From an uncultured Cedecea sp. (GTDB taxonomy: Bacteria; Pseudomonadota; Gammaproteobacteria; Enterobacterales; Enterobacteriaceae): a stretch of DNA of 64,000 nt. The translations under genes were made by a program, and so were the position numbers. Where the stretch lies: assembly GCF_947498825.1 (NCBI RefSeq), contig NZ_CANMLV010000026.1, positions 1 to 64,000 of the forward strand, in the 5' to 3' direction. Shown here one piece after another: positions 36,158 to 45,366 of the stretch (the first letter of the stretch is position 1; each line of letters opens with the position of its first letter). The notes beneath the pieces are model-generated. The model searched no databases, was not told the DNA's origin, and worked only from the letters and a program-made list of their open reading frames with translations.

Positions 36158-38668
36158 TCAGACTTCTAATGTTCTGAGAATAAGTTTGTAGAGTACTTGC
36201 GATGTTACCGAACCTTTTATTTCATTCCTGAACTCCTCATTCATTAATTTTCTGGCAAGGGTTGAGAAATATTTCATGTGCTCATTGTCGCCAGCTGATT
36301 TATTTATTGTTAGCATGAAAACAGTTTCAACTTTCTGATCGCCCCACAGAACTGGTTTTTTAAGCCTGGCAACACTGATTGTTGAATGATTGATATATTC
36401 TGATTTTGTGTGAGGTATAGCGAAACCATATCCTACTGCTGTCGGATAGGAATCTTCGCGATTCCAGATATCGTCACATAATTTATGTCTGTTGTCGCTG
36501 CGGTGGTGTAACCAAAGATTATCTGTCATTTTTTTAATCACTTCATTTCTATCATCGGCATCAAGATCACAAAGAACAAACTCAGGTGAAAGAATAGGCT
36601 TTTTAGTGATTTCTTTTATATCAGGGAAACGAATGATTTCTTTTACTTCAGCAGATGTCTTAACGTCGACAATATTTAAAGCCAGTTTCTGACACTTAGA
36701 ATAATTAAGCTCTTTCAGGGTATGTTTTACTGTTGGAATTGAAGTATTGCTCATGCTTAATTCATCGAATCCCATACCGGCTAATATCGGCAGGAAATCT
36801 TTATTCGCGCCGAGTTCACCACAAATGCCGATCCATTTTCCGGCACGATGGACTTCTGTAACAGCAAACTGCATTGCTCTTAAAAATGATGGTGAATAAC
36901 TGTCATAAACACTTTCAACGCGTGTATTGCCTCTGTCAGCGGCAAAAAAGTACTGAGTCAAATCGTTGCTGCCGACACTAAAGAAATCGGCAAATTCAGC
37001 GATCTCAGGAATAGAAAAGATAACCGATGGGACTTCCAGCATAATACCGAGCTCGATATTCTCCCGAAAGGGGAGTCCTGCACTGCGCATTTCGTCTTTA
37101 ACTGACTCCAGTACTTCACGACACCAGATAATTTCCTCTACCCTGGCAATCATCGGGATCATGATTCGAACAACGCCTGAAGCTGAGGCTGTCAAGATAG
37201 CTTTCAGCTGTAAGGTAAACAGTTCAAGGTATTTCGGATAAGTACGGATAGCCCGGAATCCCAGGAATGGATTCTCCTCTTCGCCAATATTCAGATAATC
37301 AACAGGCTTATCTCCCCCAATATCGAAGGTTCGAAAGATAACGGGTTTGTCGCCCGCGAGACTTACGACTTCGGTATACAGGGCTGCCAGCTCGGAATAG
37401 TCTGGCGGTGTGTCTCTGTCCATAAAGGACATTTCGGTGCGAAATAATCCAACACCTTCGGCCCCATTAAGAAATGCCGTTCTGGCTTCTTCAACGCTGG
37501 CTATATTGGCTGCTATTTCTATAGAGTGCCCATCGGTCGTGATAGCGGGTTCGAAGACGCTGGCTAACATTGTCTGCTGCATTGCCTGTTGAACACGCAT
37601 TTCATCCTGGTAATAGCGAAGCACTTGTTCATCAGGCGAGGTGATCAGGATCCCCGGCTCGCCATCAATGATGACAGGTTGTTCTGAATTAAAGTGAATG
37701 GATGAAAAATCAATATCCGTTAAGGTTGGAATTCCCAATGAGCGGGCAAGGATTGCTGTATGTGACGTTTTTCCTGTTGATGACAACACCATACCAGCCA
37801 GACAGTTTTTGTTAATACCGAGAAATTTACTAGGAGTCAGGCTATCGGCAAGAATGATTGAGGGCTCTTGTAGTTCAAGAGAATTCTGTGGCAGAGCATG
37901 CTGCCCATAGATTGTGGTGAGTAACTGGCTTGTGATATCCAGAACATCCAGAGTTCTTTCCCTAATATATTTGCTGGAGGAGCGATTCAGTATTTCACAG
38001 AATCCCATCGCTGCCGCCACAATCGCTGACCAGGCATTGCTATTATTATTAATATATTCAAGCACATTATCCTTAAAAGTCAGATCGGTAATGATGGAAA
38101 TATGGGCCTGAATAATGTCGTGTTCTACGCCATTTTTTTCACCCAATGAGGCCTGTTTCTCATTTTTTAGCGCTGTTAATCCATTCAGAAAAAGCGCTTT
38201 GTCATTCTGAGTATCACGCGTTTTTACTGGATTACGGGCAAGCATATCTTCAAAGGTCAGGCTTTGAATCACAACAGGTTTGGCGATGATAACCCCGCTA
38301 CTGATTCGGGTTCCCTGAATAAAACGCAGCTGGGTTTCACGTAGTGAGCGCGGTAGATAGCCGCTGGCATCCTTGTTCTCCTTGGCCAGAACAACTTCAA
38401 AAGAGGAGAGTTTTTCCAATAATTCAGCCAGTTGCATAGATGCATCGAACTCGTCTTCTCCATCGATGATGATTTCGCAACTATCTTCAAACAAGGTGTC
38501 TGTTGCCACAACAGACAAGGCGCTCTTGCCATTTCCTTCGAGGCCGGTGCGCGTATTTTTCCAGCAAACAGATGCTGTGAAGGTATTGCAAAGTCGCTCA
38601 ATATGCCCTGCCGGCCTGGCATGAATACCCTCCTCGAGCTCACATTTGTAAACGAGTATCTCTGGCAT
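36158..38668 (-). CDS. Multidomain PTS protein: HPr - enzyme I - IIA(Fru) (FrwA/PtsA-like)
   Basis: An 836-residue cytoplasmic phosphotransferase that carries a complete private phosphate relay. The HPr domain (1-90) has H16 in EGIHARPAGH. The enzyme I part (about 110-670) has the phospho-histidine in SSTGKTSHTAILARS near 305, GVGLFRTEMSFM, and the PEP-binding GSNDLTQYFFAADRGN with the C-terminal cysteine in GICGELG. The IIA domain (about 690-836) has its histidine in YGFAIPHTKSE. The same domain order occurs in E. coli FrwA/FryA. It leads the operon, so sugar uptake here need not depend on the general ptsHI proteins. GGGAG precedes the ATG. Confidence 0.92.
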   Translation of the reverse strand: MPEILVYKCELEEGIHARPAGHIERLCNTFTASVCWKNTRTGLEGNGKSALSVVATDTLFEDSCEIIIDGEDEFDASMQLAELLEKLSSFEVVLAKENKDASGYLPRSLRETQLRFIQGTRISSGVIIAKPVVIQSLTFEDMLARNPVKTRDTQNDKALFLNGLTALKNEKQASLGEKNGVEHDIIQAHISIITDLTFKDNVLEYINNNSNAWSAIVAAAMGFCEILNRSSSKYIRERTLDVLDITSQLLTTIYGQHALPQNSLELQEPSIILADSLTPSKFLGINKNCLAGMVLSSTGKTSHTAILARSLGIPTLTDIDFSSIHFNSEQPVIIDGEPGILITSPDEQVLRYYQDEMRVQQAMQQTMLASVFEPAITTDGHSIEIAANIASVEEARTAFLNGAEGVGLFRTEMSFMDRDTPPDYSELAALYTEVVSLAGDKPVIFRTFDIGGDKPVDYLNIGEEENPFLGFRAIRTYPKYLELFTLQLKAILTASASGVVRIMIPMIARVEEIIWCREVLESVKDEMRSAGLPFRENIELGIMLEVPSVIFSIPEIAEFADFFSVGSNDLTQYFFAADRGNTRVESVYDSYSPSFLRAMQFAVTEVHRAGKWIGICGELGANKDFLPILAGMGFDELSMSNTSIPTVKHTLKELNYSKCQKLALNIVDVKTSAEVKEIIRFPDIKEITKKPILSPEFVLCDLDADDRNEVIKKMTDNLWLHHRSDNRHKLCDDIWNREDSYPTAVGYGFAIPHTKSEYINHSTISVARLKKPVLWGDQKVETVFMLTINKSAGDNEHMKYFSTLARKLMNEEFRNEIKGSVTSQVLYKLILRTLEV

Positions 38669-38777
38669 AACGACTCCCGACAGATTTAATTAAGTACGGC
38701 TAAATTTAACTGAACAGCGATGGTGTCCCGTCTTGCATGTTTCTATCCTTCACTGTTCGCTGCTAACTTAATATAGA

Positions 38778-38810
38778 AAAAAAGTAACCTTTTCTTGAAA
38801 AAAGTATCCT
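38778..38810. promoter_or_regulatory. Direct repeat, candidate AraC-type operator
   Basis: AAAAAAGTAACCT (38778-38790) and AAAAAAGTATCCT (38798-38810) are 13-base direct repeats 20 bp apart, about two helical turns, the spacing expected for an AraC-family dimer. The likely binder is the YijO-like regulator of this locus. Confidence 0.45.
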
Positions 38811-38821
38811 GATTATGATTT

Positions 38822-38837
38822 TGTGATTTGTGTCAAG
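38822..38837. promoter_or_regulatory. CRP-like half-conserved site
   Basis: TGTGA-TTTGTG-TCAAG keeps a perfect left half and three bases of the right half of the CRP consensus. It lies next to the direct repeat, as expected for a catabolite-controlled sugar operon. Confidence 0.35.
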
Positions 38838-39057
38838 TTTCAAAATCAGTCAAAATTAAGCGTATTGATATGATTTGTAATGATTTTATGGGTGTTTGTT
38901 GGAATGATTCTGATTGAGATCGTCGTCACAATTATCAAACAAAACGCTATAAGGATATATTTTTTCTATAAATGGCTCTTTTTTACCATTTAATCGATGG
39001 GGTGTTTTAAGTTAAAAAATAAACAGGTATTCAGAAACCCTATAGCAGGTGGGTACG

Positions 39058-39777
39058 ATGAACTTTAATGGCATGCTGTTTGATTTAGATGGAACATTGG
39101 TTAACTCCCTTGATTTTGTTGAAAAATCATGGAGCATCTGGGCTGGGAGAAAAGGTCTGAGTAGCGAAGAAGTGCTGCAGTATCTTCACGGAAAACCTGC
39201 TATAAGTACCCTCCGACACTTTATGCCTAGTGCCAGTGATGAAGCGATAGAGCAAGAATTTACTATTCTTGAAGACTATGAAGCTAAGCATGTTGACACC
39301 ATTACTCCTGTGGCCGGGGCGGTATCATTTTTATCCTCTCTTCAGCAGTTATCCGTTCCCTGGGGAATCGTGACCTCCGGATCGCTAAAGGTTGCCAACG
39401 CACGCATTAAACAGGCGGGGCTGCCTTTTCCAGAAGTACTTATCACTAGCGAAGATATTCAGTATGGCAAGCCGCATCCGGAACCATTTTTAATGGGAGC
39501 CTTAAAGCTCAATCTTTCTCCCCATAGCTGCATTGCTTTTGAAGATTCCAGCGCCGGAATGGTATCTGCCAGACAGGCTGGATGCGTGGTGGTTGAAGTG
39601 ACCACTGCCCAGTCAGTTATTCATGATGTCGACACTTACCTCAGGCTTGCTGACTACCTGCATATTTCTGTTCAGAGCCTTGGCGGGAGCGATTTTCTTC
39701 TGAAAGTGAAACAGGTGGGGAGTGAATATGCCAGCCAGAAGCAAAGTGGTGAATGTAATACATATGCGAAGTATTGA
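39058..39777 (+). CDS. HAD-superfamily sugar phosphatase (HxpA/YfbT-like)
   Basis: A 239-residue cytoplasmic hydrolase of the beta-phosphoglucomutase/phosphatase branch. Motif I is FDLDGTLVNS with the nucleophile Asp, motif II VTSGS, motif III the lysine in GKPHPEPF, motif IV EDSSAGMVSARQAG. The cap domain is the small helical type. It probably dephosphorylates a hexitol or ketose phosphate, perhaps as a relief valve for sugar phosphate accumulation. ATG at 39058 is preferred to an in-frame GTG at 39049 because AGGTGG lies before it. It is divergent from the PTS operon and followed by a second phosphatase gene. Confidence 0.82.
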   Translation: MNFNGMLFDLDGTLVNSLDFVEKSWSIWAGRKGLSSEEVLQYLHGKPAISTLRHFMPSASDEAIEQEFTILEDYEAKHVDTITPVAGAVSFLSSLQQLSVPWGIVTSGSLKVANARIKQAGLPFPEVLITSEDIQYGKPHPEPFLMGALKLNLSPHSCIAFEDSSAGMVSARQAGCVVVEVTTAQSVIHDVDTYLRLADYLHISVQSLGGSDFLLKVKQVGSEYASQKQSGECNTYAKY

Positions 39778-39810
39778 TATTGCGCAGGAAGCAACTCGAA
39801 AGGAGTAGTT

Positions 39811-40545
39811 ATGTACCCTGTTGATCTCCATATGCATACCATTGCAAGCACACATGCATACAGTACCGTTCATGATTATATCTCTGAGGCTGTCAAAAAA
39901 GATCTCAAGCTGATTGCTATTACCGATCATGGCCCTGAAATGGTAGATGCACCGCATGCATTTCATTTTACCAATATGCGCATTCTGCCAAGATGGGTTA
40001 ATGGTGTAGGAATATTACGGGGAATTGAAGCAAATATTCGTCCTGACGGTATGACTGACTGCACAGAGAAAATGCGTGCTTCTCTCGATGTCATCATTGC
40101 GGGTTTCCACAAGCAAGTTTTTGCTCCTGCAACCCTTGTTGCACATACTGATGCACTTCTTTCTGTAATAAGCAGCGGTCATGTTCACATTATTAGTCAT
40201 CCTGGAAATCCGGAATATCCCATTGATATTAAATCCGTTGTGGCAGCAGCTAAGCAATATAACGTTGCGCTGGAAGTGAATAATGCTTCCTTTATACACT
40301 CACGAAAAGGCAGTTTATCCAACTGTCTGAAAATCATTGAAACCGTGCGCGACGAAGGGGGGCTTTTATCTCTGGGAACTGATTCTCATAGCGCTTTTAG
40401 TCTGGGAGATTTCACTGAATGCCAGAGATTAATTGCGAGAACTGAATTTCCACAAGACAGGATCCTCAATGTTACGGCGCGACGAGTCCTGAACTTCTTA
40501 CAGTCCAGGGGAATGGCTGAGATAAAAGAGTTCAGTCAGCTGTAA
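39811..40545 (+). CDS. PHP-domain phosphatase (YcdX-like)
   Basis: A 244-residue metal-dependent hydrolase with a PHP barrel. The metal ligands are visible in order: [40 protein letters not shown] and [14 protein letters not shown]. coli YcdX is a trinuclear zinc phosphatase of the same length and motif set. AAAGGAG precedes the ATG, 33 bp after the HAD gene, so the two form an operon. Two phosphatases facing a sugar PTS suggests disposal of a non-metabolised phosphate ester, but the substrate is unknown. Confidence 0.83.
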   Translation: MYPVDLHMHTIASTHAYSTVHDYISEAVKKDLKLIAITDHGPEMVDAPHAFHFTNMRILPRWVNGVGILRGIEANIRPDGMTDCTEKMRASLDVIIAGFHKQVFAPATLVAHTDALLSVISSGHVHIISHPGNPEYPIDIKSVVAAAKQYNVALEVNNASFIHSRKGSLSNCLKIIETVRDEGGLLSLGTDSHSAFSLGDFTECQRLIARTEFPQDRILNVTARRVLNFLQSRGMAEIKEFSQL

Positions 40546-40812
40546 CCCTGACGTGAGTATTGCTTGGGCTTTGTTTTATCCCGTTACTATCCTCCACAAG
40601 TAATTCCAGTAGGGTAATTTGGGTTTATTGATAATCACGGCTCCATTCCCTGTGAAAATAGAAAATGTAGCATGTTAAAAATCTACTGAGATCACTCATG
40701 GTGATGAAAATAGAGTGCTGCCCTGTTTTTATAATGAGACTTTATCATTTTTTATTTGTTCAAATTAATCTAAAAACTTTGATGTTGCACCGTAGATATT
40801 CTATGGAGGCTA
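40546..40812. other. Gene-free AT-rich spacer
   Basis: No feature recognised between the PHP gene and the small ORF at 40813. Confidence 0.5.
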
Positions 40813-40989
40813 ATGACGCACAAAAAGCAACTGCTTGATAATATAAAGACTGTTATGGCCAATGTTCACCCGACTATTTCTAATAAAAAACTCCTGGAAA
40901 TGAACTGCACCTTACTTAGTTGTGTGTCCAACTTTTGGGGTGCAGTTCAGAAAGGAGCCTTTTTATGGTACACCGAAAAGAGAATATAA
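40813..40989 (+). CDS. Small hypothetical ORF carrying an IS relic in frame
   Basis: A 58-codon frame with a good ribosome site (GGAGG four bases before the ATG). Its first 29 codons (MTHKKQLLDNIKTVMAN...) resemble no family I know. Codons 30-46 are encoded by the 49-bp insertion-sequence relic at 40901-40949. If the relic and one copy of its 4-bp duplication are removed, the frame shifts and ends after 43 codons instead. It is probably a decayed gene start or chance ORF. Confidence 0.3.
   Translation: MTHKKQLLDNIKTVMANVHPTISNKKLLEMNCTLLSCVSNFWGAVQKGAFLWYTEKRI
40901..40949 (-). mobile_element. IS3-family (IS150-group-like) relic, both ends joined
   Basis: The 49 bp are bounded by the inverted repeat TGAACTGCACC / GGTGCAGTTCA. 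Read on the minus strand they start TGAACTGCACCCCAAAAGTT, followed by GGACA, the typical terminus of IS150-group elements. The transposase is completely gone. GAAA flanks both sides (40897-40900 and 40950-40953), a credible 4-bp target duplication. Confidence 0.7.
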
Positions 40990-40993
40990 TGTT

Positions 40994-41914
40994 TTAATCG
41001 ATGTTATCGTTTTTCCGCTCAGACTTATGTTTTTGGTATTTCTCTTGGGCTTTTGCCTCAATTCGCTTTTTATTGTGCATATCATTGCGGATTTGCGCAT
41101 GACTTATCAGGGCAAAAATAAAGGTACCGCCAATAATATTTCCCATCAGGGTGGGAATGGCAAAGGGCCAGATAAAGGCTTGCCAAGAGATATCGCCGTT
41201 GAAAATCAGATAAAAAATCTCTACTGAACCAACAACAATATGGGCTAAATCTCCCAGCCCAACGAGCCAGGTCATCAGGATAATGACCCAAATTTTGGCA
41301 GCTCCGGCGGAAGGAAGCATCCAGACCATAGTGGCAATAAGCCAGCCAGAAACGATGGCGTTAGCAAACATTTCATCTGATGGATTCCCCATGACTTTCA
41401 TGCTGATGTTAACGAAGGCCGATCGAGTTGCATCATCAAAAATAGGAAGATGGATAAATGCCAGTGAGGCTAGTGCAGTACCAATAAGATTTCCTAGTAA
41501 CACCAGACCCCACAGCCTCATCAATAACAGCAGATTGCCGGCGGAAGGCTTTTGCATAATCGGCAGTACTGCGGTTACGGTATTTTCAGTAAACAGCTGC
41601 TGACGTGCCATAATGACGATAATAAAACCAAAAGTATATCCGAGGTTTTCCAGCAGAAACCCGCCGGGTATATCATGCAGATGGACCTGGAAAATTCCTT
41701 TTGCCATGAGTGAGGCCCCCATGGAAATACCGGCCGCAATAGCTGAGAGCAGCAGAGCCATCCCGTCCCGCTCCAGCTCTTTCTCTCCGTCCATACGAAT
41801 TTGTTCATGAATAGCAGCGGCGACAGAGGGTAGTTTTTCCTCGTCAACCTCTATCTCTTCCCCTCGTTCACTTTCTTCGCTTTTGACTTCTTTATTGTCG
41901 GTATTATTTATCAT
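40994..41914 (-). CDS. yfdC: Formate/nitrite-transporter family inner-membrane protein YfdC
   Basis: A 306-residue FNT-fold protein with six hydrophobic segments, an acidic N-terminal tail (about 1-50) and a basic C-terminal tail. Family text includes GISMGASLMAKGIFQV, ENLGYTFGFIIVIMARQQLFTENT and IPTLMGNIIGGTFIFALISHAQIRND, matching E. coli YfdC closely. The pore substrate of YfdC is not established; related FocA and NirC carry formate and nitrite. It stands alone; the stop is five bases from the convergent small ORF. Confidence 0.93.
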   Translation of the reverse strand: MINNTDNKEVKSEESERGEEIEVDEEKLPSVAAAIHEQIRMDGEKELERDGMALLLSAIAAGISMGASLMAKGIFQVHLHDIPGGFLLENLGYTFGFIIVIMARQQLFTENTVTAVLPIMQKPSAGNLLLLMRLWGLVLLGNLIGTALASLAFIHLPIFDDATRSAFVNISMKVMGNPSDEMFANAIVSGWLIATMVWMLPSAGAAKIWVIILMTWLVGLGDLAHIVVGSVEIFYLIFNGDISWQAFIWPFAIPTLMGNIIGGTFIFALISHAQIRNDMHNKKRIEAKAQEKYQKHKSERKNDNID

Positions 41915-42513
41915 GTTTATAACTCTCTCAAAAAGTCACCATAAATGATAAGTGCAGCGGAATATTTCAACGTAAAAACAACCATAGTAAGAATATCTAG
42001 CCTGGAATATGATTATTTTCGTTAGGAAATATCTGTAAGTTAGGGGGTGAGTAATATAAACCGCAAAAGTGAAAGTGGATAATACACAAATAGTTCGATG
42101 TATTTTGTTGTCCGAACCCGTGTTAAGAAGATAATTTTCCTATTAATATCGGAAATGTACATGAATTATTACTGCTCTAAATATATTAACGAACCTATTT
42201 CATTTAAATATTTTTATTTAATTAACACATATGTAAGCCATACTGTTCTCTCAATAAAAAACACCACCTGTACTGGCGCTTTTTCAGCGCTGACGGTAAA
42301 TCCTCGCGATGTTCACTGGGCTGATATCCCTTCATCATGTAACGCACCCGTTCACGCTTTTCAGGTGGCCAGCTTCATTAAACCACTACAATAAATACTA
42401 AAAGAGAGTCCCAATCCATAGCTTATCTCCCTCAGAACGATCGATAAAAGTGCAGAGGTATTTTGCAGGAAAAAAACTGATGCGACACTTTTGGGATAAT
42501 GAGTATCAGATAC
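41915..42513. other. Long spacer with one possible gene remnant
   Basis: Roughly 600 bp without an intact gene. It is AT-rich on the left. A fragment at 42222-42374 looks like decayed coding sequence; nothing else is recognised. Confidence 0.5.
42222..42374 (-). pseudogene. Possible decayed gene fragment
   Basis: On the minus strand a 50-codon open stretch between stops has strongly protein-like composition (WPPEKRERVRYMMKGYQPS, then HREDLPSALKKRQYRWCFLL), with higher GC than the surrounding AT-rich DNA. It has an internal ATG-ATG but no clear ribosome site and no family I recognise. It may be the tail of a lost gene. Confidence 0.3.
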
Positions 42514-42539
42514 AAAAAAGCCACTTCCTGAGAAGTGGC
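42514..42539 (-). terminator. Terminator after the tRNA gene
   Basis: Stem GCCACTTC/GAAGTGGC at 42520-42539 with a 4-base loop, followed on the minus strand by six T's (42514-42519). Confidence 0.88.
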
Positions 42540-42567
42540 TTAATGTACTGATTAATCAGCTAAAATT

Positions 42568-42644
42568 TGGTGGCCCCTGCTGGACTTGAACCAGCGACCA
42601 AGCGATTATGAGTCGCGTGCTCTAACCAACTGAGCTAAGGGGCC
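42568..42644 (-). tRNA. ileX: tRNA-Ile (CAU anticodon, lysidine type), ileX-like
   Basis: A 77-nt tRNA read on the minus strand: acceptor GGCCCCT pairing with AGGGGCC, D-loop AGTTGGTTA, anticodon arm CGCGA-CTCATAA with CAU, T-arm GCTGG-TTCAAGT-CCAGC, and an encoded CCA end. The body matches E. coli ileX rather than an initiator or elongator Met tRNA, and in E. coli ileX also sits beside mug and rpoD. The CAU anticodon must be modified to lysidine to read AUA. Confidence 0.92.
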
Positions 42645-42767
42645 TTGGGAACGAATTATAATGTAACTGACAGTGGCGATCCAGTGCTTCGTGTTCATCT
42701 GCTGGTTTTATAAACAAAGAAGAATCAGAATCTTATACTTTAAGTAGTGGAGATTTAAGGAAGGGTC

Positions 42768-43274
42768 ATGATTAGCGATATTTTAGCACCTGGGTTGCGG
42801 GTGGTGTTCTGTGGTATCAATCCAGGTAAGTCGTCGGCGCATACCGGGTTTCATTTTGCGCATCCGGGAAATCGATTCTGGAAGGTGATTTATCAGGCCG
42901 GGTTTACTCAGCGTTTGCTGATGCCAGAAGAAGAGCAACAGCTTCTGGATACTCGTTGTGGCATCACTATGCTGGTGGAGCGGCCTACAGTGCAGGCGAG
43001 TGAAGTTCGACTGGCGGAGTTGCGTGCAGGTGGGCAGGAGCTGGCCGAGAAGATGCTGGAGTATCAGCCTGGTGTGCTCGCTATTCTGGGAAAACAGGCA
43101 TTTGAGCAGGCATTTAATCAGCGTGGAGCGAAATGGGGTAAACAGTCGATACAGATTGGCGAGACTGAAGTCTGGGTATTACCAAACCCGAGTGGGTTAA
43201 ATCGGGCGACACTTGACCAGCTGGTTGCCTCGTACCAGGAGCTTGAAGTCTCTTTGGTTGCCAGGGGGAGATAA
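42768..43274 (+). CDS. mug: G/U mismatch-specific DNA glycosylase
   Basis: A 168-residue uracil-DNA glycosylase superfamily enzyme (Mug/TDG branch) that removes uracil or ethenocytosine opposite guanine. Motif 1 is [21 protein letters not shown] and motif 2 is [10 protein letters not shown], both diagnostic of Mug. Length matches E. coli Mug (168). GGAAGG lies just before the ATG. It lies beside tRNA-Ile and convergent to rpoD, the E. coli neighbourhood. Confidence 0.95.
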   Translation: MISDILAPGLRVVFCGINPGKSSAHTGFHFAHPGNRFWKVIYQAGFTQRLLMPEEEQQLLDTRCGITMLVERPTVQASEVRLAELRAGGQELAEKMLEYQPGVLAILGKQAFEQAFNQRGAKWGKQSIQIGETEVWVLPNPSGLNRATLDQLVASYQELEVSLVARGR

Positions 43275-43295
43275 GCGTCGTGGATGCGATGAAAT

Positions 43296-43330
43296 AAAAA
43301 GGCCTGAGCCGGTGGATGCCGGGTCAGGCC
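43296..43330 (-). terminator. rpoD terminator
   Basis: Stem GGCCTGA (43301-43307) with TCAGGCC (43324-43330) plus inner pairing, followed on the minus strand by TTTTT (43296-43300). It ends the rpsU-dnaG-rpoD operon. Confidence 0.85.
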
Positions 43331-43368
43331 TGATGACTACTGAGTTTTACAGCAGTGACTGGGCGGGA

Positions 43369-45213
43369 TTAGTCGTCCAGGAAGCTGCGCAGGACTTCTG
43401 AGCGGCTTGGGTGGCGCAGTTTACGCAGCGCTTTCGCTTCAATCTGACGAATACGTTCACGGGTAACGTCGAACTGCTTACCTACTTCTTCCAGAGTATG
43501 GTCAGTGTTCATGTCGATACCAAAACGCATACGCAGAACCTTCGCTTCACGTGCGGTCAGGCCAGCCAGAACGTCGTGGGTAGCAGAACGCAGGCTTTCA
43601 GAAGTGGCAGAATCCAGCGGCAGCTCAAGGGTGGTATCCTCGATAAAATCACCCAGATGCGAATCTTCATCGTCACCGATCGGTGTTTCCATGGAGATAG
43701 GCTCTTTGGCAATTTTCAGCACTTTACGGATTTTGTCTTCCGGCATCAGCATACGCTCAGCCAGCTCTTCCGGCGTTGGTTCACGGCCCATCTCTTGCAG
43801 CATCTGACGGGAAATACGGTTGAGTTTGTTGATTGTCTCAATCATATGCACCGGGATACGGATAGTACGTGCCTGGTCAGCGATAGAACGAGTAATCGCC
43901 TGACGGATCCACCAGGTTGCATAGGTTGAGAACTTGTAACCGCGACGGTATTCAAATTTATCAACCGCTTTCATCAGACCGATGTTACCTTCCTGGATTA
44001 AGTCAAGGAACTGCAGACCACGGTTGGTGTATTTCTTGGCGATAGAAATAACCAGACGTAAGTTTGCTTCAACCATCTCTTTCTTCGCACGGCGGGCTTT
44101 CGCTTCACCGATAGACATACGACGGTTGATATCCTTAACCTGCTCAATAGTCAGACCCGTTTCTTCTTCAATATTTTGCAGCTTTTGCAGGCTACGCAAT
44201 ACGTCTTCAGAGACATCGTGCAGTTTTTCAGACCAAGGCTTATTCATGGCGATGGCTGCATTGAACCAGGTTTCGCTGGTTTCATTACCGGTGAACAGTG
44301 TGATGAAGTTTTTCTTCGGCATTTTGCACTGTTCAACACACATCTTCATGATCAGACGTTCTTGAGTACGAACGCGATCCATCATGACACGCATGCTGTT
44401 AACCAGGTAATCAAACTGTTTCGGTACTAAACGGAACTGTTTGAATACTTCGGACAGCTGTAGGATCTCAGCCGCGGCATCAGCATGGCTACGACCTTTA
44501 GCCTTGATGGTGTCACGAGCCAGTTCATACTGCCGACGCAGATCGCCGAATTTTTCGCGTGCTAATTCAGGATCGATGCTGTTGTCGTCATCAGCGTTAT
44601 CGTCGTCAGAATCTTCGTCTTCATCTTCGTCATCATCCATTTCTTCCTGGGACAATTCAGAACCGACATGAGTGGCTGTTGGCGCTAAGTCTTCTTCAGC
44701 ATTAGGGTCAACAAAACCGGTAATCAGGTCAGAAAGACGCGCTTCTTCCGCTTCAACACGATCGTACTGCTCAAGCAAATAGGTAATGGCTTCAGGGTAT
44801 TCAGCAACGGAACATTGCACCTGGTTGATACCATCTTCGATACGCTTGGCGATATCGATTTCACCCTCACGGGTTAACAGTTCAACTGTCCCCATTTCAC
44901 GCATATACATGCGCACAGGGTCCGTGGTACGTCCAATTTCGGACTCTACGCTTGACAACACTTGGGCGGCAGCTTCTTCCGCGTCTTCATCGGTGCTGTT
45001 TGAATTTTCAGCAAGCAACAAGTCATCGGCATCAGGAGCTTCTTCCATTACCTGAATGCCCATGTCGTTGATCATTTGGATGATATCTTCGATCTGATCT
45101 GAGTCGACGATATCTTCCGGCAGATGGTCATTGACCTCGGCATAGGTCAGATAGCCTTGCTCCTTACCACGCTGGACAAGAAGCTTAAGCTGTGACTGCG
45201 GGTTTTGCTCCAT
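43369..45213 (-). CDS. rpoD: RNA polymerase primary sigma factor (sigma-70)
   Basis: A 614-residue housekeeping sigma factor. Regions in order: 1.1 (about 1-80), 1.2 ([21 protein letters not shown]), the non-conserved acidic insert with the run of D/E residues near 190-215, 2.1-2.4 ([27 protein letters not shown] and [15 protein letters not shown]), 3.0 ([16 protein letters not shown]), and 4.2 ([23 protein letters not shown]). It is the last gene of the macromolecular-synthesis operon. Nothing unusual is seen. Confidence 0.98.
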   Translation of the reverse strand: MEQNPQSQLKLLVQRGKEQGYLTYAEVNDHLPEDIVDSDQIEDIIQMINDMGIQVMEEAPDADDLLLAENSNSTDEDAEEAAAQVLSSVESEIGRTTDPVRMYMREMGTVELLTREGEIDIAKRIEDGINQVQCSVAEYPEAITYLLEQYDRVEAEEARLSDLITGFVDPNAEEDLAPTATHVGSELSQEEMDDDEDEDEDSDDDNADDDNSIDPELAREKFGDLRRQYELARDTIKAKGRSHADAAAEILQLSEVFKQFRLVPKQFDYLVNSMRVMMDRVRTQERLIMKMCVEQCKMPKKNFITLFTGNETSETWFNAAIAMNKPWSEKLHDVSEDVLRSLQKLQNIEEETGLTIEQVKDINRRMSIGEAKARRAKKEMVEANLRLVISIAKKYTNRGLQFLDLIQEGNIGLMKAVDKFEYRRGYKFSTYATWWIRQAITRSIADQARTIRIPVHMIETINKLNRISRQMLQEMGREPTPEELAERMLMPEDKIRKVLKIAKEPISMETPIGDDEDSHLGDFIEDTTLELPLDSATSESLRSATHDVLAGLTAREAKVLRMRFGIDMNTDHTLEEVGKQFDVTRERIRQIEAKALRKLRHPSRSEVLRSFLDD

Positions 45214-45366
45214 AAGACGGTATCCACACTTCAGTATTAAGGTTTGTGCTGATAGATATTGCCACCAGCAATAGCGTTACGAGGGCTGATTTATTTTATT
45301 GCCGCAGCCCATCTGTGCGGCGTTCGGGCTTAACCCGACCAATGTTCGGCACTGAAGCCGCAAATT
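45214..45366 (-). promoter_or_regulatory. dnaG-rpoD intergenic region with two hairpins
   Basis: Two stems lie in the 153-bp gap: GCCGCA/TGCGGC at 45301-45321 and CGGG/CCCG at 45325-45337. In E. coli the equivalent gap is an RNA-processing site that separates dnaG and rpoD messages; the same role is inferred here. Confidence 0.45.

Larger units (their letters stand above)
38669..39057. promoter_or_regulatory. AT-rich divergent promoter region of the PTS locus
   Basis: A 389-bp gene-free stretch between the divergent PTS operon and HAD phosphatase gene. It holds a direct repeat (38778-38810) and a CRP-like site (38822-38837); no other feature was recognised. Confidence 0.6.

Noticed and set aside
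36158-38668. Annotation as the general enzyme I (PtsI)
   Set aside because: The fused N-terminal HPr and C-terminal IIA domains show a dedicated FrwA/FryA-type protein.
42568-42644. tRNA-Met call from the CAU anticodon
   Set aside because: The body matches ileX and its E. coli neighbourhood; the CAU is read as lysidine-modified Ile.
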